A stretch of 64,000 bases of DNA, taken from positions 1 to 64,000 of the forward strand of contig CAKUAI010000002.1 in assembly GCA_934636245.1 (NCBI GenBank). Reading direction: 5' to 3'. A program made the position numbers and the translations under genes. Positions 15,318 through 24,092 of this stretch are shown piece after piece (the first letter of the stretch is position 1; the number at the start of each line of letters is the position of its first letter). Origin of the DNA: an uncultured Coriobacteriales bacterium. Lineage in GTDB: Bacteria > Actinomycetota > Coriobacteriia > Coriobacteriales > UMGS124. The notes below the pieces were generated by a model. That model had not been told where the DNA came from, made no database searches, and worked only from the letters and a program-made list of their open reading frames with translations.

Positions 15318-16604
15318 ATGAAGCAGTGCCGCCCCTTTCCCCAGGCAGTGATCACCAAGAAGGGTGCCAGGTTCCTGGCCGAGGGCAACGTGTGGGTCTT
15401 CGACGCCGAGGTCCTGCGCGTCGACCCCGCGCCTCTTGACGGCCGCGAGGTTTGCAACGGCGACGTGGTGGACGTGGTGGACGAGAAGGGCACCTACCTG
15501 GGCACGGGTCCTATCTCGCTTGAGTCGAAGATTCGCGTGCGCATCGTGTCGCGCAACGCAAACGACCGCTTCGACGTGGAGTTCTGGCAGCGCAAGGTGC
15601 GCTGGGCCTGGGAGTACCGCAAGACCTGCATGGGCGCCTCGGCGCTTCCCGGCTGCGAGCCCGACACCAACTGCTGCCGTCTCATCTTCTCCGAGGCCGA
15701 TGGTTTCCCGGGCCTTGTGGTCGACCGCTACGAGGACATTCTCGTGGCCGAGGTGCTCACGGTGGGCATGGAGCGCCTGAAGGCCATCATCCTGCCGGCG
15801 CTTGTGGGGGTGCTGCGTGAAGACGGCGAGCGCATCGTGGGCGTCTACGAGCGCAACGACTCCAAGGTGCGCGAGAAGGAGGGCCTGCCTCTCTACAAGG
15901 GCTGGTTTGCCCTTGAAGGGGAGGTCGCGCCTGAGACCACTCGCCGCATCGTGTGCGAGAACGGCATCAAGTACGACATCGACTTCGAGAACAGCCAGAA
16001 GACGGGCTTCTTCCTCGACCAGAAGTTTAACCGTCGTGCGGTGGCGCGCCTGGCGAAGGGTCGCCGCGTGCTCGACTGCTTCACGCATGTGGGCACCTTC
16101 GCCCTCAACGCTGCGGCCGCCGGCGCCGAGTTCGTGCACGGTGTGGACGTGAGCGCCACGGCGGTCGATTTGTGCCGAGGTAACGCCCGCCTGAACGGCC
16201 TAGACGCAAACACGCGCTTCACCTGCGCAAATGTGTTCGACTTCCTGCCGAGCCTTGAGACGCGCGAGGGCATGCGCGAGGCGGGCGGCCCCTTCGACCT
16301 CATCGTGCTCGACCCTCCGGCGTTCACCAAGAGCCGCGCGAAGATCCGCGAGGCGGCCGGCGGCTACAAGCAGATCAACGCCCGCGCCATGAAGCTCCTG
16401 CCGCGCGGCGGGTATCTGGCCACCTGCTCGTGCTCGCACTTCATGGGCGAGGACATGCTCAAGAAGGTCGTGGCCGAGGCGGCCCACGACGCCGGCGTGC
16501 AGCTGCGCCAGGTCGAGATTCGCCAGCAGGCTCCCGACCACCCCATCGTCTGGGGCATCCCCGAGACCAACTACCTCAAGTTCTTTATCTTCCAGGTGGT
16601 GTAA
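15318..16604 (+). CDS. class I SAM-dependent rRNA methyltransferase, RlmI/RlmK-like
   Basis: A cytoplasmic enzyme of 428 residues probably methylating a 23S rRNA cytosine at C5. An N-terminal PUA-like domain (about residues 1-80) is followed by the RlmI-type middle domain with DGFPGLVVDRY, and a Rossmann methyltransferase domain with VLDCFTHVGTFALNAA as the SAM-binding loop. Catalytic-region motifs are LDPPAF and the cysteine-rich TCSCSHF. The start ATG at 15318 has GAGAGGA 5 bases upstream; a longer in-frame start at 15246 would lie inside the tRNA terminator. Exact target base is not determinable from sequence. Confidence 0.85.
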   Translation: MKQCRPFPQAVITKKGARFLAEGNVWVFDAEVLRVDPAPLDGREVCNGDVVDVVDEKGTYLGTGPISLESKIRVRIVSRNANDRFDVEFWQRKVRWAWEYRKTCMGASALPGCEPDTNCCRLIFSEADGFPGLVVDRYEDILVAEVLTVGMERLKAIILPALVGVLREDGERIVGVYERNDSKVREKEGLPLYKGWFALEGEVAPETTRRIVCENGIKYDIDFENSQKTGFFLDQKFNRRAVARLAKGRRVLDCFTHVGTFALNAAAAGAEFVHGVDVSATAVDLCRGNARLNGLDANTRFTCANVFDFLPSLETREGMREAGGPFDLIVLDPPAFTKSRAKIREAAGGYKQINARAMKLLPRGGYLATCSCSHFMGEDMLKKVVAEAAHDAGVQLRQVEIRQQAPDHPIVWGIPETNYLKFFIFQVV

Positions 16605-16630
16605 GCAGGGCTTACAAGCCCAAGCAAACA

Positions 16631-16669
16631 AGCGCCCCGACGGACCGTACGGTCTGCCGGGGCGCTTTT
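16631..16669. terminator. bidirectional terminator between methyltransferase and deacetylase
   Basis: AGCGCCCCG (16631-16639) pairs with CGGGGCGCT (16658-16666), with extra pairing inside, then TTTT. It lies between two convergent genes and has an AA-flanked left arm, so it can serve both. Confidence 0.85.
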
Positions 16670-16680
16670 GGTAGGTGGGG

Positions 16681-18138
16681 CTATCGGGCGAGCGGGTCGT
16701 ACTCCTTGGGGTTGTACCAGGTCACGCGGTCATCGGTCGGGATGACGGCGTCGGCGGGACGGGTGCAGGTGCCGCTCGTGACCCAGTCGGGGAAAGTGCC
16801 GCAGGAGGCAAGCAACTCGTTCATGGTGACGAACTCGAAGCCTTGCGCTTGGTAGGCCTCGATGATTTGGGGAAGCGCTATCAGGTCGCGTTCCCGGTCG
16901 CCCCCGGCGTCGTGCATGAGGATGATGGAGCCGTTGAATGCATCCGGGTTGGTGGCGAGGGTCGCCCCCTTCACCTCGGTGCAGTTCGAGACGATCTTGG
17001 CCGCGCCGTCTTCCAGGCCGTAGCCCTGGTTTGCGATGTCCCAGTCCTGGGAATCGAGCCCCCAGTAGGCGGTGTAGGCGAGGTCGCCGCCTGAGCGCAG
17101 GTAGGCGAGGAAGCTGCTTCCGTAGAAGTTGCCGTAGGGTGGGCGGATGACGTCGGTGGGCGTGCCACAGGCGTTGGAGACCGCCTCGAGTGAGCGCGTT
17201 ATCTCGTCTGCGCGGGCGGCATCGTCGAGGGTGAGCAGGTCTGAGTGCGAATAGGTGTGGCTGGCTACTTGATGGCCTTCTTGCACGCAGCGCTTCGCGA
17301 GCGCGACGTAATCAGCCCCGGCATCTATCTGTGAGCCAAGGTCGAAAAACGTTGCCTTTGCCCCATAGCGAGCAAGAATGTCGAGGTATTGCGGGGTGTA
17401 GATGGGGTCGGGCCCGTCGTCGAACGTGATGGCGACAAGGCGACGGCCACCGGCGGGCTCGATGGACTTGCCCAGGGCGATGATGAGGTCCTGGGGTTCC
17501 TCCGTTATGCCCAGGTCGACGGTCTTGCCGGAGCGCACGCCGGTCACAACACTTGAGGTGCCGTTTTTACCCCACTGTGCCACATAGCCGATCTTAACGA
17601 GGAAGTAGCCGTCTTGGGGCACCTGTGCCCCGCAAGGAATCTCGGTGTTTTGCGCGATGGCCGCCTCGGTTATATCGGCTCCGTTCCAGAAATCAACGAC
17701 GTCGTTTTCGGCAAGTCGATATGCATCGACGTCCGCCTCCTCGCCGTTCACGCGCAACGTGTAGCGCTCGCCGCTGCCTTGTTCCAAAATCTCGGGAATC
17801 TCACCTTCGGCGCATACGGCAACAAGGTTGCCGTTGCGGGGCGAGGCGAACCCCAGGTTGACGATGTCCTGCGCGGTGGAGCCGACGGGTGCCGTGCGTA
17901 CCGACCCATTGACCGTGCACGACACGGCCCGATGCACATACCAGGCTGTGCCTGCCAGGCCCAGGGCCGCCAGCCCGACAATCCCAATTCCCACCGTCTT
18001 GAGAACTTGCCTGCGACTGACCCGATGACGCTGCGCGGCATGAGCGGCATAGTAGTCGCGGCTGGTGTACAGGTTTTCTCGATGACTTTCTTGATTGGGG
18101 CGGGGTCCGTTTTGTCCCCTTGCATTGTCGGGTCGCAT
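16681..18138 (-). CDS. secreted/anchored polysaccharide deacetylase
   Basis: A 485-residue envelope protein that removes acetyl groups from a wall polysaccharide or peptidoglycan. Residues 1-40 are hydrophilic, then SRRQVLK (RR at 42-43) and a hydrophobic segment (46-67) form a twin-arginine-like signal or anchor. An extracellular region (74-230) of beta-rich appearance precedes a NodB deacetylase domain (232-450) with TFDDG (Asp240/Asp241), metal ligands His294 and His298 in SHTYSH, RPPYG (332-336) and LMHDAG (His409). The start ATG at 18138 is chosen because the upstream in-frame extension overlaps the divergent LysR gene. It is a paralogue of the deacetylase at 43939-45741 over its whole extracellular part. 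Confidence 0.88.
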   Translation of the reverse strand: MRPDNARGQNGPRPNQESHRENLYTSRDYYAAHAAQRHRVSRRQVLKTVGIGIVGLAALGLAGTAWYVHRAVSCTVNGSVRTAPVGSTAQDIVNLGFASPRNGNLVAVCAEGEIPEILEQGSGERYTLRVNGEEADVDAYRLAENDVVDFWNGADITEAAIAQNTEIPCGAQVPQDGYFLVKIGYVAQWGKNGTSSVVTGVRSGKTVDLGITEEPQDLIIALGKSIEPAGGRRLVAITFDDGPDPIYTPQYLDILARYGAKATFFDLGSQIDAGADYVALAKRCVQEGHQVASHTYSHSDLLTLDDAARADEITRSLEAVSNACGTPTDVIRPPYGNFYGSSFLAYLRSGGDLAYTAYWGLDSQDWDIANQGYGLEDGAAKIVSNCTEVKGATLATNPDAFNGSIILMHDAGGDRERDLIALPQIIEAYQAQGFEFVTMNELLASCGTFPDWVTSGTCTRPADAVIPTDDRVTWYNPKEYDPLAR

Positions 18139-18167
18139 GACTAGTGCCACCAATGGTTGAGGGCGGA

Positions 18168-18197
18168 TGTATCCGACGATCTTTGCCAACCTGTCAA
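18168..18197 (-). promoter_or_regulatory. candidate promoter of the deacetylase gene
   Basis: On the minus strand, a perfect TTGACA (18197-18192) is followed after 18 bases by GATACA (18173-18168). The start codon lies about 30 bases further. Confidence 0.45.
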
Positions 18198-18326
18198 AGT
18201 GATTACGCCCATGGTGTCCTCCGTTTGTCTTGCTTGTGCGCGTGGCATGACATCGCTGTGCCTTGTTGACTGGGGACACTAGCCGAGCTTCGATGCATCG
18301 CCAAAATGAGAGATGTGGGCTTGGGT

Positions 18327-18362
18327 ATGTAGAAAGTGGATTGGTCGATGCAGAAAGTGCAT
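18327..18362 (+). promoter_or_regulatory. two LysR-type operator sites
   Basis: ATGCA-N5-TGCAT at 18348-18362 is a perfect dyad fitting the T-N11-A LysR box. A second, imperfect copy, ATGTA-N5-TGGAT, lies at 18327-18341. Both have GAAAG as the central five bases and their centres are exactly 21 bp (two helical turns) apart. They sit 46 bases upstream of the lysR-type start codon, between divergent genes, as expected for autoregulation and control of the neighbour. Confidence 0.6.
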
Positions 18363-18408
18363 TATTATGTAGGCTGCTAAAGCGCGGTTTTTGTATTGGG
18401 GGGCGTGC

Positions 18409-19383
18409 ATGTTCGACTACATCCGTGAGTTTCAGACGCTGGCTGAGCACCTCAACTTCACGAGTGCGGCGCGGGAACTGGGGCTGTCTCAGTCGGGGTT
18501 GAGCCGCCACATGGCCGCCCTCGAGCACGATTTGGGATTCGAGCTTCTCACGCGGTCGCCCGTGAGGTTGACTCCGGCGGGTGCGCGCTACCTTGAGCGG
18601 GTCGGCGGAATCCTCGATGCGCACGACCAGCTTGTACGGGAGTGCGCGGCGCTGTCTAAAAACCAGACTCCCGCGCTGCGCATCGCTATGGCGGAATCGA
18701 GCGGGCAGCCGGCCTGCATGGCCTATGCCATTCTGGCCTCGATGCACGAGAGCGACGAAGGCTTCTCATATGAGCTTGTGGTCGATCGGGCGAAGACCGT
18801 AGAGCAGCTGGTGCAGGAATCGGCGGCAGATGTGGCCCTGGCGTATTGTGCCCCGGGCGACGGGATAGACGAAGGTCCCGCGGCGGCTTCGTCTCCATGG
18901 GAGGCGCCGATGGCCGATGTCGCGTATGACTTTATGTACAACGAGCCCCTGAGCGCCTGGGTGCATGAGGACAACCCCGTTTTTGAGGGGGACGCCACGC
19001 TTGAGGACCTTGCCGCGTGCAAGCTCCCCATCTCGTCGAACCGCATGTTCAAGACGTGGACCGATGGCATCTGCGCGCTGTTCGAGCGCAACGGCTGCAG
19101 GCCAAAAACGCTCACCAAGGACGCGAGCGCGCTCAACGAGTTCCTCGTGGCGCTCAAGGAAGACGAGGTCGTGTTCACCTCGAGCTTTTTGCGCTATATG
19201 GTTCCCGGCACCAACCCGAGTGCCTGCGAGGTCGTTCTTGCGTCGGGCACCACACTTGTGGGGCCGGTCTACCTTGTCTATCGCAGAGATGACGATAACC
19301 CAGTCCTCAAACGGTTCGTCTCGCTGTATCGCCGGGAGGCGCAGAAGCACCAGGCGCAGGTCCGTTGGAGCATGCAAGGATAA
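18409..19383 (+). CDS. LysR-family transcriptional regulator
   Basis: A DNA-binding regulator of 324 residues. The N-terminal winged helix-turn-helix (residues 5-62) contains NFTSAARELGLSQSGLSRHM, the classic LTTR helix pattern. The rest is an effector-binding domain. The ATG at 18409 is preceded by GGGGGG at good spacing, preferred over an in-frame start at 18391. It is divergent from the polysaccharide deacetylase, and two matching LysR boxes lie between them. The ligand is unknown. The effector domain contains several Cys residues and the motif PISSNRMFKTW, which I cannot assign to a subfamily. Confidence 0.9.
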   Translation: MFDYIREFQTLAEHLNFTSAARELGLSQSGLSRHMAALEHDLGFELLTRSPVRLTPAGARYLERVGGILDAHDQLVRECAALSKNQTPALRIAMAESSGQPACMAYAILASMHESDEGFSYELVVDRAKTVEQLVQESAADVALAYCAPGDGIDEGPAAASSPWEAPMADVAYDFMYNEPLSAWVHEDNPVFEGDATLEDLAACKLPISSNRMFKTWTDGICALFERNGCRPKTLTKDASALNEFLVALKEDEVVFTSSFLRYMVPGTNPSACEVVLASGTTLVGPVYLVYRRDDDNPVLKRFVSLYRREAQKHQAQVRWSMQG

Positions 19384-19406
19384 GGAGCGTCCCTTATCCC
19401 CTTCTT
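19376..19406. terminator. possible bidirectional terminator
   Basis: GGATAAGG (19378-19385) pairs with CCTTATCC (19392-19399) between convergent genes, overlapping the LysR stop codon. The flanking AAGG/CCTT extends it. T-runs are short, so efficiency is uncertain. Confidence 0.4.
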
Positions 19407-19419
19407 GCCTGCTTGCTTC

Positions 19420-20826
19420 CTACCAGTCGATCGGGATGCCGCTGGGGCCGATGATCTGCTCGGTGAGGTCGTAGCAGTAGCCCAGGGGGTCGGACTCCAG
19501 GCCGATGGACTCGTGCGACGCGGCGAGGTCGTAGGTGTAGTCCTTGAGCTTGAACACCTGGTGCCAGCCGTACGAGATGTGGTTGATGAGCGGGGTCCAC
19601 ATGGGGTTGATGATGCTCACGGGGCCGGAGGTGCCCAGGCGCTCGAACGCGCAGGTGAAGCAGCCCTCGACGTTGGCGTAGGAATATGGCTGGTTCGACA
19701 GGAAGTTGCCCATCGAGAAGACCACGAGCGTCTGCGACCCGGTGGGGTTGCCCGCCGCGTCGTAGCCCCAATACCACTCGATGGGCTGGATCACGTGGGG
19801 GCCGAAGCCCAGGATGAGGTCGACCCCGAGGTTTGCGAGCAGCTGCGCGTAGTGGCGTTGGGTCTCGTTGGGCGAGAAGTCGTTCTCGCTGCCCCAGCTC
19901 ATGGCGACGATGACCACGTCTGCCAGCTCTTTTGCACGAGTGACCTCGGAGGTCATCACGTCGTCGCCAGCCTCGGCCACGCTCCAGGGGGCGTCTGCCG
20001 GCACAACGTAGCCATTGAAGTAGTCGGAGTAGGAGAGGAACGCGAAGGTGATGCCCTGTCGCTCGCACGTGCGGATGCGGTTGCGGTCCTCTTGGCTCGA
20101 GAACGTGCCCGTCATGAGCATCTGGGGGAACTGGGCCCACGTGGCGCACGAGTTGTAGATGCCCTCGAGGCCCATGTCGAGGCAGTGGTTGGTTGCCGTG
20201 GTGCACAGGTTCCAGCCGAAGTCCACCACCTGCTCGGCGATGCAGCTCGGAGAGTTGAACACGGGATAGCCCGAAAGGCCCAGGTAATCGCCGCCCAGGA
20301 TGGTCTCGATGTCGATGAAGTTGAGGTCGTGGGAGGCCACGATGTCGGCCACGCCCTGGTACATGGGCGTGAAGTCATACCAGCCGTCGCCTGCTTCGCC
20401 GGCGTTGTAGTCGGCGGCCTCCACCACGGGCATGTTCATGAGGTGGTCGCCCACGGCCGAGAGGGTCACGCGACGGTATTGCTCTTCGCACAGCTTAGGG
20501 ACAGGTTCTGCCTCATGTACCTGGGCACGCGTCGCAAAACGAGGGTCGCCGGGGTTTGAGAGCAGGTGCGTTGCGCTCAGGCCTGCCAGCCCGGCGAGCA
20601 CGACGAAGGCGCCCGACGCGGCGAGGAACTCCCGGCGGGTCGTCTTTTTGCGGGAGGCGCGGACCTCGAAGGTGCGCTCGGTGGTTGAACTCGCGGGACG
20701 ACTTTCGCTGTTCGGGCGTCCCGTTGCGCGGGCATACGCGCCGGCGCCTGCGTTTGCGGCCCTTGCGTTGCGAGACGCCTTGCCTCGAGGCTCGGGGTTA
20801 GGTTGTGAGAAGTGCTGTCCCGACAT
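19420..20826 (-). CDS. CapA/PgsA-family capsule-type protein with twin-arginine-like signal
   Basis: A 468-residue protein of the CapA metallophosphoesterase-like family, linked in other bacteria to poly-gamma-glutamate or capsule synthesis. Residues 1-60 are hydrophilic and rich in Ala, Arg, Ser and Pro. TTRREFLAASG (RR at 64-65) starts a hydrophobic segment (67-88). The CapA domain follows from about 118 with SAVGDHLM, IDIETILGG, ATNHCLDMG (the NH motif) and GFGPHVIQP. The ATG at 20826 has AAGGGG upstream. No pgsB or pgsC genes are nearby, so polyglutamate synthesis is not supported; it may act on a wall-linked phosphate ester. It shares the disordered tail plus RR-signal plan with both deacetylases. 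Confidence 0.85.
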   Translation of the reverse strand: MSGQHFSQPNPEPRGKASRNARAANAGAGAYARATGRPNSESRPASSTTERTFEVRASRKKTTRREFLAASGAFVVLAGLAGLSATHLLSNPGDPRFATRAQVHEAEPVPKLCEEQYRRVTLSAVGDHLMNMPVVEAADYNAGEAGDGWYDFTPMYQGVADIVASHDLNFIDIETILGGDYLGLSGYPVFNSPSCIAEQVVDFGWNLCTTATNHCLDMGLEGIYNSCATWAQFPQMLMTGTFSSQEDRNRIRTCERQGITFAFLSYSDYFNGYVVPADAPWSVAEAGDDVMTSEVTRAKELADVVIVAMSWGSENDFSPNETQRHYAQLLANLGVDLILGFGPHVIQPIEWYWGYDAAGNPTGSQTLVVFSMGNFLSNQPYSYANVEGCFTCAFERLGTSGPVSIINPMWTPLINHISYGWHQVFKLKDYTYDLAASHESIGLESDPLGYCYDLTEQIIGPSGIPIDW

Positions 20827-20889
20827 GGGCGCCCCTTGAACGTAGCTGGTATCGTGTGACATCAAGGATACCAGCAATGGGAGGAACCT

Positions 20890-21471
20890 GTGGCGCACAG
20901 CGACGACGAGAAGTTTATGGCCCTGGCCTTGGAGGAAGCCGCCCGTGCCGCCGAGCTGGGCGAGGTGCCCATCGGCGCCGTGGTGGTGCACGACGGCGAA
21001 GTCATCGCCCGTGCGGGCAACCGGCGCGAGACCGATGCCGACCCGGCTGCGCATGCCGAGTTCAGCGCGCTCATGGAAGCCTCGCGCGTCTTGGGCCGTT
21101 GGCGTCTCACGGGCTGCACCGTGTACGTGACGCTCGAGCCGTGCCTCATGTGCGCGGGCCTCATGGTGAACTCCCGCATCGATCGCTGCGTGTTTGGCGC
21201 GCCAGACCCCAAGGGCGGGGCCGTGGGCACGCTCTACGACGTGAGTCACGACGAGCGGCTCAACCATGAGTTCGAAGTGGAAGGCGGCGTGCTCGAAGCG
21301 GAATGCGCCGAGGTCCTGCGGGCCTTCTTCAAGCGTCGCCGTGCCGAGGCGAAGGCCGCCAAGCTTGCGGCGCGCATGGCACAGGAAGGTGCGGTCGGCC
21401 TGCCTGCGGGCGTGGAGCCGCCGCTCTTGGCGAGTGAATGCGCCTCTCAAATCGACGGGCTCCCCGCGTAA
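20890..21471 (+). CDS. tadA: tRNA-specific adenosine deaminase
   Basis: Deaminates adenosine 34 to inosine in tRNA-Arg(ACG), in the cytoplasm. The cytidine/adenosine deaminase fold shows HAE (His55, catalytic Glu57) and PCLMC (Cys85 and Cys88) as zinc ligands. It is 193 residues long; the C-terminal 35-40 residues (after about 155) are an extension beyond typical TadA. The GTG start at 20890 has GGGAGG upstream. It is divergent from capA with a 63-base gap, so their promoters must overlap. Confidence 0.9.
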   Translation: MAHSDDEKFMALALEEAARAAELGEVPIGAVVVHDGEVIARAGNRRETDADPAAHAEFSALMEASRVLGRWRLTGCTVYVTLEPCLMCAGLMVNSRIDRCVFGAPDPKGGAVGTLYDVSHDERLNHEFEVEGGVLEAECAEVLRAFFKRRRAEAKAAKLAARMAQEGAVGLPAGVEPPLLASECASQIDGLPA

Positions 21472-21536
21472 GGCTGGCTCGCCCAAGTGTGCCTCCAAAA
21501 GTGACGAATCTGAAAGAAATGGCCGTCAACCAGGAC

Positions 21537-21565
21537 TGTTTTCTAAAGAAAACACCCTCTTTTTA
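21537..21565 (+). terminator. weak terminator after tadA
   Basis: TGTTTTC (21537-21543) pairs with GAAAACA (21548-21554) around TAAA, and TTTTT follows seven bases later. The AT-rich stem makes it weak. Confidence 0.4.
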
Positions 21566-21620
21566 TGCATCCGGGCACGGCATGTGGCTAAACGCGCGTA
21601 TATCGGTCATACTGCGATGC

Positions 21621-22874
21621 ATGGATATCACATTTGCCGAGCTCGGGCTAAACGAGCAACTACTCGAGGGTGTAGCCGCCCTGGGCTTCACCAATCCCAC
21701 GCCTGTGCAGGCGCAGGCCATCCCCGTCGTGCTCGAGGGGCGCGACGTCGTGGCGTCTGCGCAAACGGGCACGGGCAAGACCGGCGCGTTCACGCTGCCG
21801 GTGCTTCAGCTTGTGGGCGGGGCCGCAAAAGGCGAGGTTGCCCCGCGTGCCCTCATCATCACGCCCACCCGTGAGCTCGCCCAGCAGATTGACACTGTGG
21901 CTGACAAGCTCTGCTCGGTCACGGACCAGCGCGTCGCCACGGTCATTGGCGGCGAGCGCTACGACCGTCAGCTCAAGCGCCTCAAGGCGGGCTGCGACGT
22001 GCTTGTAGCCACGCCTGGCCGACTCATCGACCTTATGGAGCGCAAGGAAGTCGACCTGTCGCACGTGCAGATCCTCGTGCTCGACGAGGCCGACCGCATG
22101 CTTGACATGGGCTTCTGGCCCAGCGTGCGCAAGATTGTGGCAAGGCTTCCCCGCACGCGCCAGACCCTGCTGTTCTCGGCCACCATCTCGGGCGACATTC
22201 AGCAGAGCATGCCCACGATGCTGCATGACCCCGTGCTCGTCGAGATTTCCCGTTCCGGCCAGACGGCCGACACGGTGGAGCAGCGCCTTGTGCCCGTGGT
22301 GCAGGGCCAGAAGGTGAGCCTGCTCACCCATCTCATCGAAACCGGGCACCCCAGGCGCGTGCTCGTGTTCTGCCGCACCAAGCAGCGCGTGGACTCCGTT
22401 GCCGCCGCGCTTGAGCGTGAGGGCCTCAAGGTGGGCGTCATGCATGCCGACCGTGCCCAGAAGCAGCGCGAACGCGCGTTGAACGGATTTCGTTCCGGCG
22501 AGCTCGAGGCGCTCGTGGCCACCGACGTCATGAGCCGCGGCATCGACGTGTCCGACATCGACTGGGTCGTGAACTTCGACGTCCCGCTCGACCCCGAGGA
22601 CTACGTGCACCGCATCGGCCGCACGGGTCGCGCGGGCGAGAGCGGCGTGGCGTTCACGTTCCTGGCACCCGACGAAGTGGGCCCGCTGCGCGAGATCGAG
22701 TATTTCACCAAGCAGCTCGTGCCTGTGTGGGAGCCCACCGACTTCACGTTTGCCCAGGGTCGCATCGTTCCCAATGAGAAGCGTGCGACGTCGCGTTCGC
22801 AGCGCAGCGTCTTCAGCGGGTCGCGCTCCCGTGGCAGGGGCCCGGCCGGCGGACGCTTCGGCAGGCATTCTTAA
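21621..22874 (+). CDS. DEAD-box ATP-dependent RNA helicase
   Basis: A cytoplasmic RNA-unwinding enzyme of 417 residues. All core motifs are present: the Q motif (GFTNPTPVQAQAIP), AQTGTGKTG, PTRELAQQ, LDEADRM, SATISG, the GIDV region and HRIGRTGRAG. The last 40 residues are basic and rich in Ser, Arg and Gly (SRSQRSVFSGSRSRGRG), typical of RhlE-type tails that hold RNA. The start at 21621 begins the conserved domain immediately; it has no clear ribosome-binding site, and CATACT at 21608-21613 could be a -10 box, so the mRNA might be leaderless. Upstream in-frame starts exist but their extension has no helicase similarity. Confidence 0.88.
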   Translation: MDITFAELGLNEQLLEGVAALGFTNPTPVQAQAIPVVLEGRDVVASAQTGTGKTGAFTLPVLQLVGGAAKGEVAPRALIITPTRELAQQIDTVADKLCSVTDQRVATVIGGERYDRQLKRLKAGCDVLVATPGRLIDLMERKEVDLSHVQILVLDEADRMLDMGFWPSVRKIVARLPRTRQTLLFSATISGDIQQSMPTMLHDPVLVEISRSGQTADTVEQRLVPVVQGQKVSLLTHLIETGHPRRVLVFCRTKQRVDSVAAALEREGLKVGVMHADRAQKQRERALNGFRSGELEALVATDVMSRGIDVSDIDWVVNFDVPLDPEDYVHRIGRTGRAGESGVAFTFLAPDEVGPLREIEYFTKQLVPVWEPTDFTFAQGRIVPNEKRATSRSQRSVFSGSRSRGRGPAGGRFGRHS

Positions 22875-22930
22875 TCGGTAGGCGCACGTTTTCCGTTCCC
22901 TACCTGGTATCGAAAGGCGAGAACCCCTTG

Positions 22931-23929
22931 ATGTATGACAAGAGCCAAACACAGGGTGTGCCCATGGACCGTCGCCGCGTGCTTTGCGCGGGCCTGATGG
23001 CCCTGGGCGGTGCTGCGCTCGCAGGGCTTGCCGGCGGCTGCTCCCTCCTCGGTATCGAGAACCCCAACGCCACTGCCAGCCAGGAAACGACGGACCCCGG
23101 CTTTCTTGAGCTCGAGGGCCTCGAGGTGCAGTTCAACGTCGAGAGCAGATATTGGCAGTGGCTGATGATCGACGACATGTCGAGCAATCTCAACGGCCAC
23201 CTCGTGGTCGCCGTTCCCGTGACGGCTGTCAACCTCGGCGAGCTGAGCAGCGTGATCAGCGACATGTACTGCAAGGCGTACGGCCCCGACGGCTCGCAGC
23301 TGACCAGCCTGTCGAGCAGGTATGCTGACGACATCCGCAACACCGGCAACATCGCGGTGAACGGTAGCACCACCTGCAAGATCTACCTGCCCTACAGTGG
23401 TGCGGGAACTTACACGGTGCAGTTCGACAACCTGCTGGGTCGCAAGCCCTCGGTGAGCTTCGAGATTGCGTATGACCCGCAGTGCGGCGTCGGTCCCTTC
23501 CCCACCAACATCAGCGGGCTTGACGCTGCCCAGGCGATTCCGCAGGGAGAATCGTTCGACGTTGACGGCCTTACGCTTGCGTTCAGTACTGACGTCTCCG
23601 CTTATGAGTGGGCCACCGTGTCGGCCCCGGGTGACGAGTACTGGGATGGCAGGGGCGTTGTGGGAATTCCGCTACGCGTGACGAACAACTCCGGCAAGAC
23701 GGCGAGTTTCTCCAATGTGGCGTACAGGCTGTACTCATCGGAAAGCTATCAGCTCTCCGATGCTTCCTGGTGGTTCCCGAACTCCGTGGTGAACGCCCTT
23801 GGGTCGTTGGTTCCCAACCAGACGGCTCAGGCGCTGCTCTACCTCGACTACGAGTACAGCGAGGTCACCTGCCACTGCGTGTTCAGCAACGGCGGCATGC
23901 CGGTTGTTGCCGCGGTGTGGGTGCCCTAG
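22931..23929 (+). CDS. secreted lipoprotein of unknown function
   Basis: About 332 residues. The N-terminus has MDRRRVLCAG, a hydrophobic stretch and a lipobox-like AGLAGGC, so it is probably a membrane-anchored lipoprotein; the RRR also resembles a twin-arginine signal. The mature part appears to hold two beta-sandwich-like halves (about residues 55-170 and 190-330), each with a pattern such as VVAVPVTAVN and VVGIPLRVTNNSG, reminiscent of DUF4352/DUF5067-type extracellular domains. I cannot assign a function. The start is uncertain: TTG 22928, ATG 22931 or ATG 22964; the last gives the most compact signal peptide. Confidence 0.7.
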   Translation: MYDKSQTQGVPMDRRRVLCAGLMALGGAALAGLAGGCSLLGIENPNATASQETTDPGFLELEGLEVQFNVESRYWQWLMIDDMSSNLNGHLVVAVPVTAVNLGELSSVISDMYCKAYGPDGSQLTSLSSRYADDIRNTGNIAVNGSTTCKIYLPYSGAGTYTVQFDNLLGRKPSVSFEIAYDPQCGVGPFPTNISGLDAAQAIPQGESFDVDGLTLAFSTDVSAYEWATVSAPGDEYWDGRGVVGIPLRVTNNSGKTASFSNVAYRLYSSESYQLSDASWWFPNSVVNALGSLVPNQTAQALLYLDYEYSEVTCHCVFSNGGMPVVAAVWVP

Positions 23930-23958
23930 GGGCGCAGCCTGCTTTGTATCGCGATGTG

Positions 23959-23995
23959 AGCCCTGCTTCCGCTCGTGCGGGGGCGGGGCTTTTTG
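23959..23995 (+). terminator. terminator of the lipoprotein gene
   Basis: AGCCCTGCTTCCGC (23959-23972) pairs with GCGGGGGCGGGGCT (23977-23990, with mismatches and G-T pairs) and ends in TTTTT. Confidence 0.7.
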
Positions 23996-24049
23996 TTGTG
24001 GGATAGGTTGGGGGCAATGTTCGGTCGTGGTGCCTTTGCCCCAGAAACG

Positions 24050-24082
24050 CAAAAGGGACCAGGCAAAATGCCCGGTCCCTTG
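24050..24082 (-). terminator. terminator of tRNA-Ser(GCT)
   Basis: On the minus strand, AAGGGACCGGGCA pairs with TGCCTGGTCCCTT (24053-24081) and runs into TTTTGC. It is 11 bases beyond the tRNA 3' end. Confidence 0.85.
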
Positions 24083-24092
24083 AATGTGCGCG

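Noticed and set aside
18139..18747. N-terminal extension of the minus-strand deacetylase to 18747
   Set aside because: It runs antisense through the start of the LysR gene and its operators, lacks any domain, and the ATG at 18138 gives a sensible protein with a promoter just upstream.
19420..20826. Poly-gamma-glutamate synthesis locus
   Set aside because: Only a CapA/PgsA-like gene is present; no PgsB ligase or PgsC nearby, so a capsule operon is not supported.
20827..21498. N-terminal extension of the CapA-like protein
   Set aside because: It is antisense to tadA; the ATG at 20826 has a strong ribosome-binding site.
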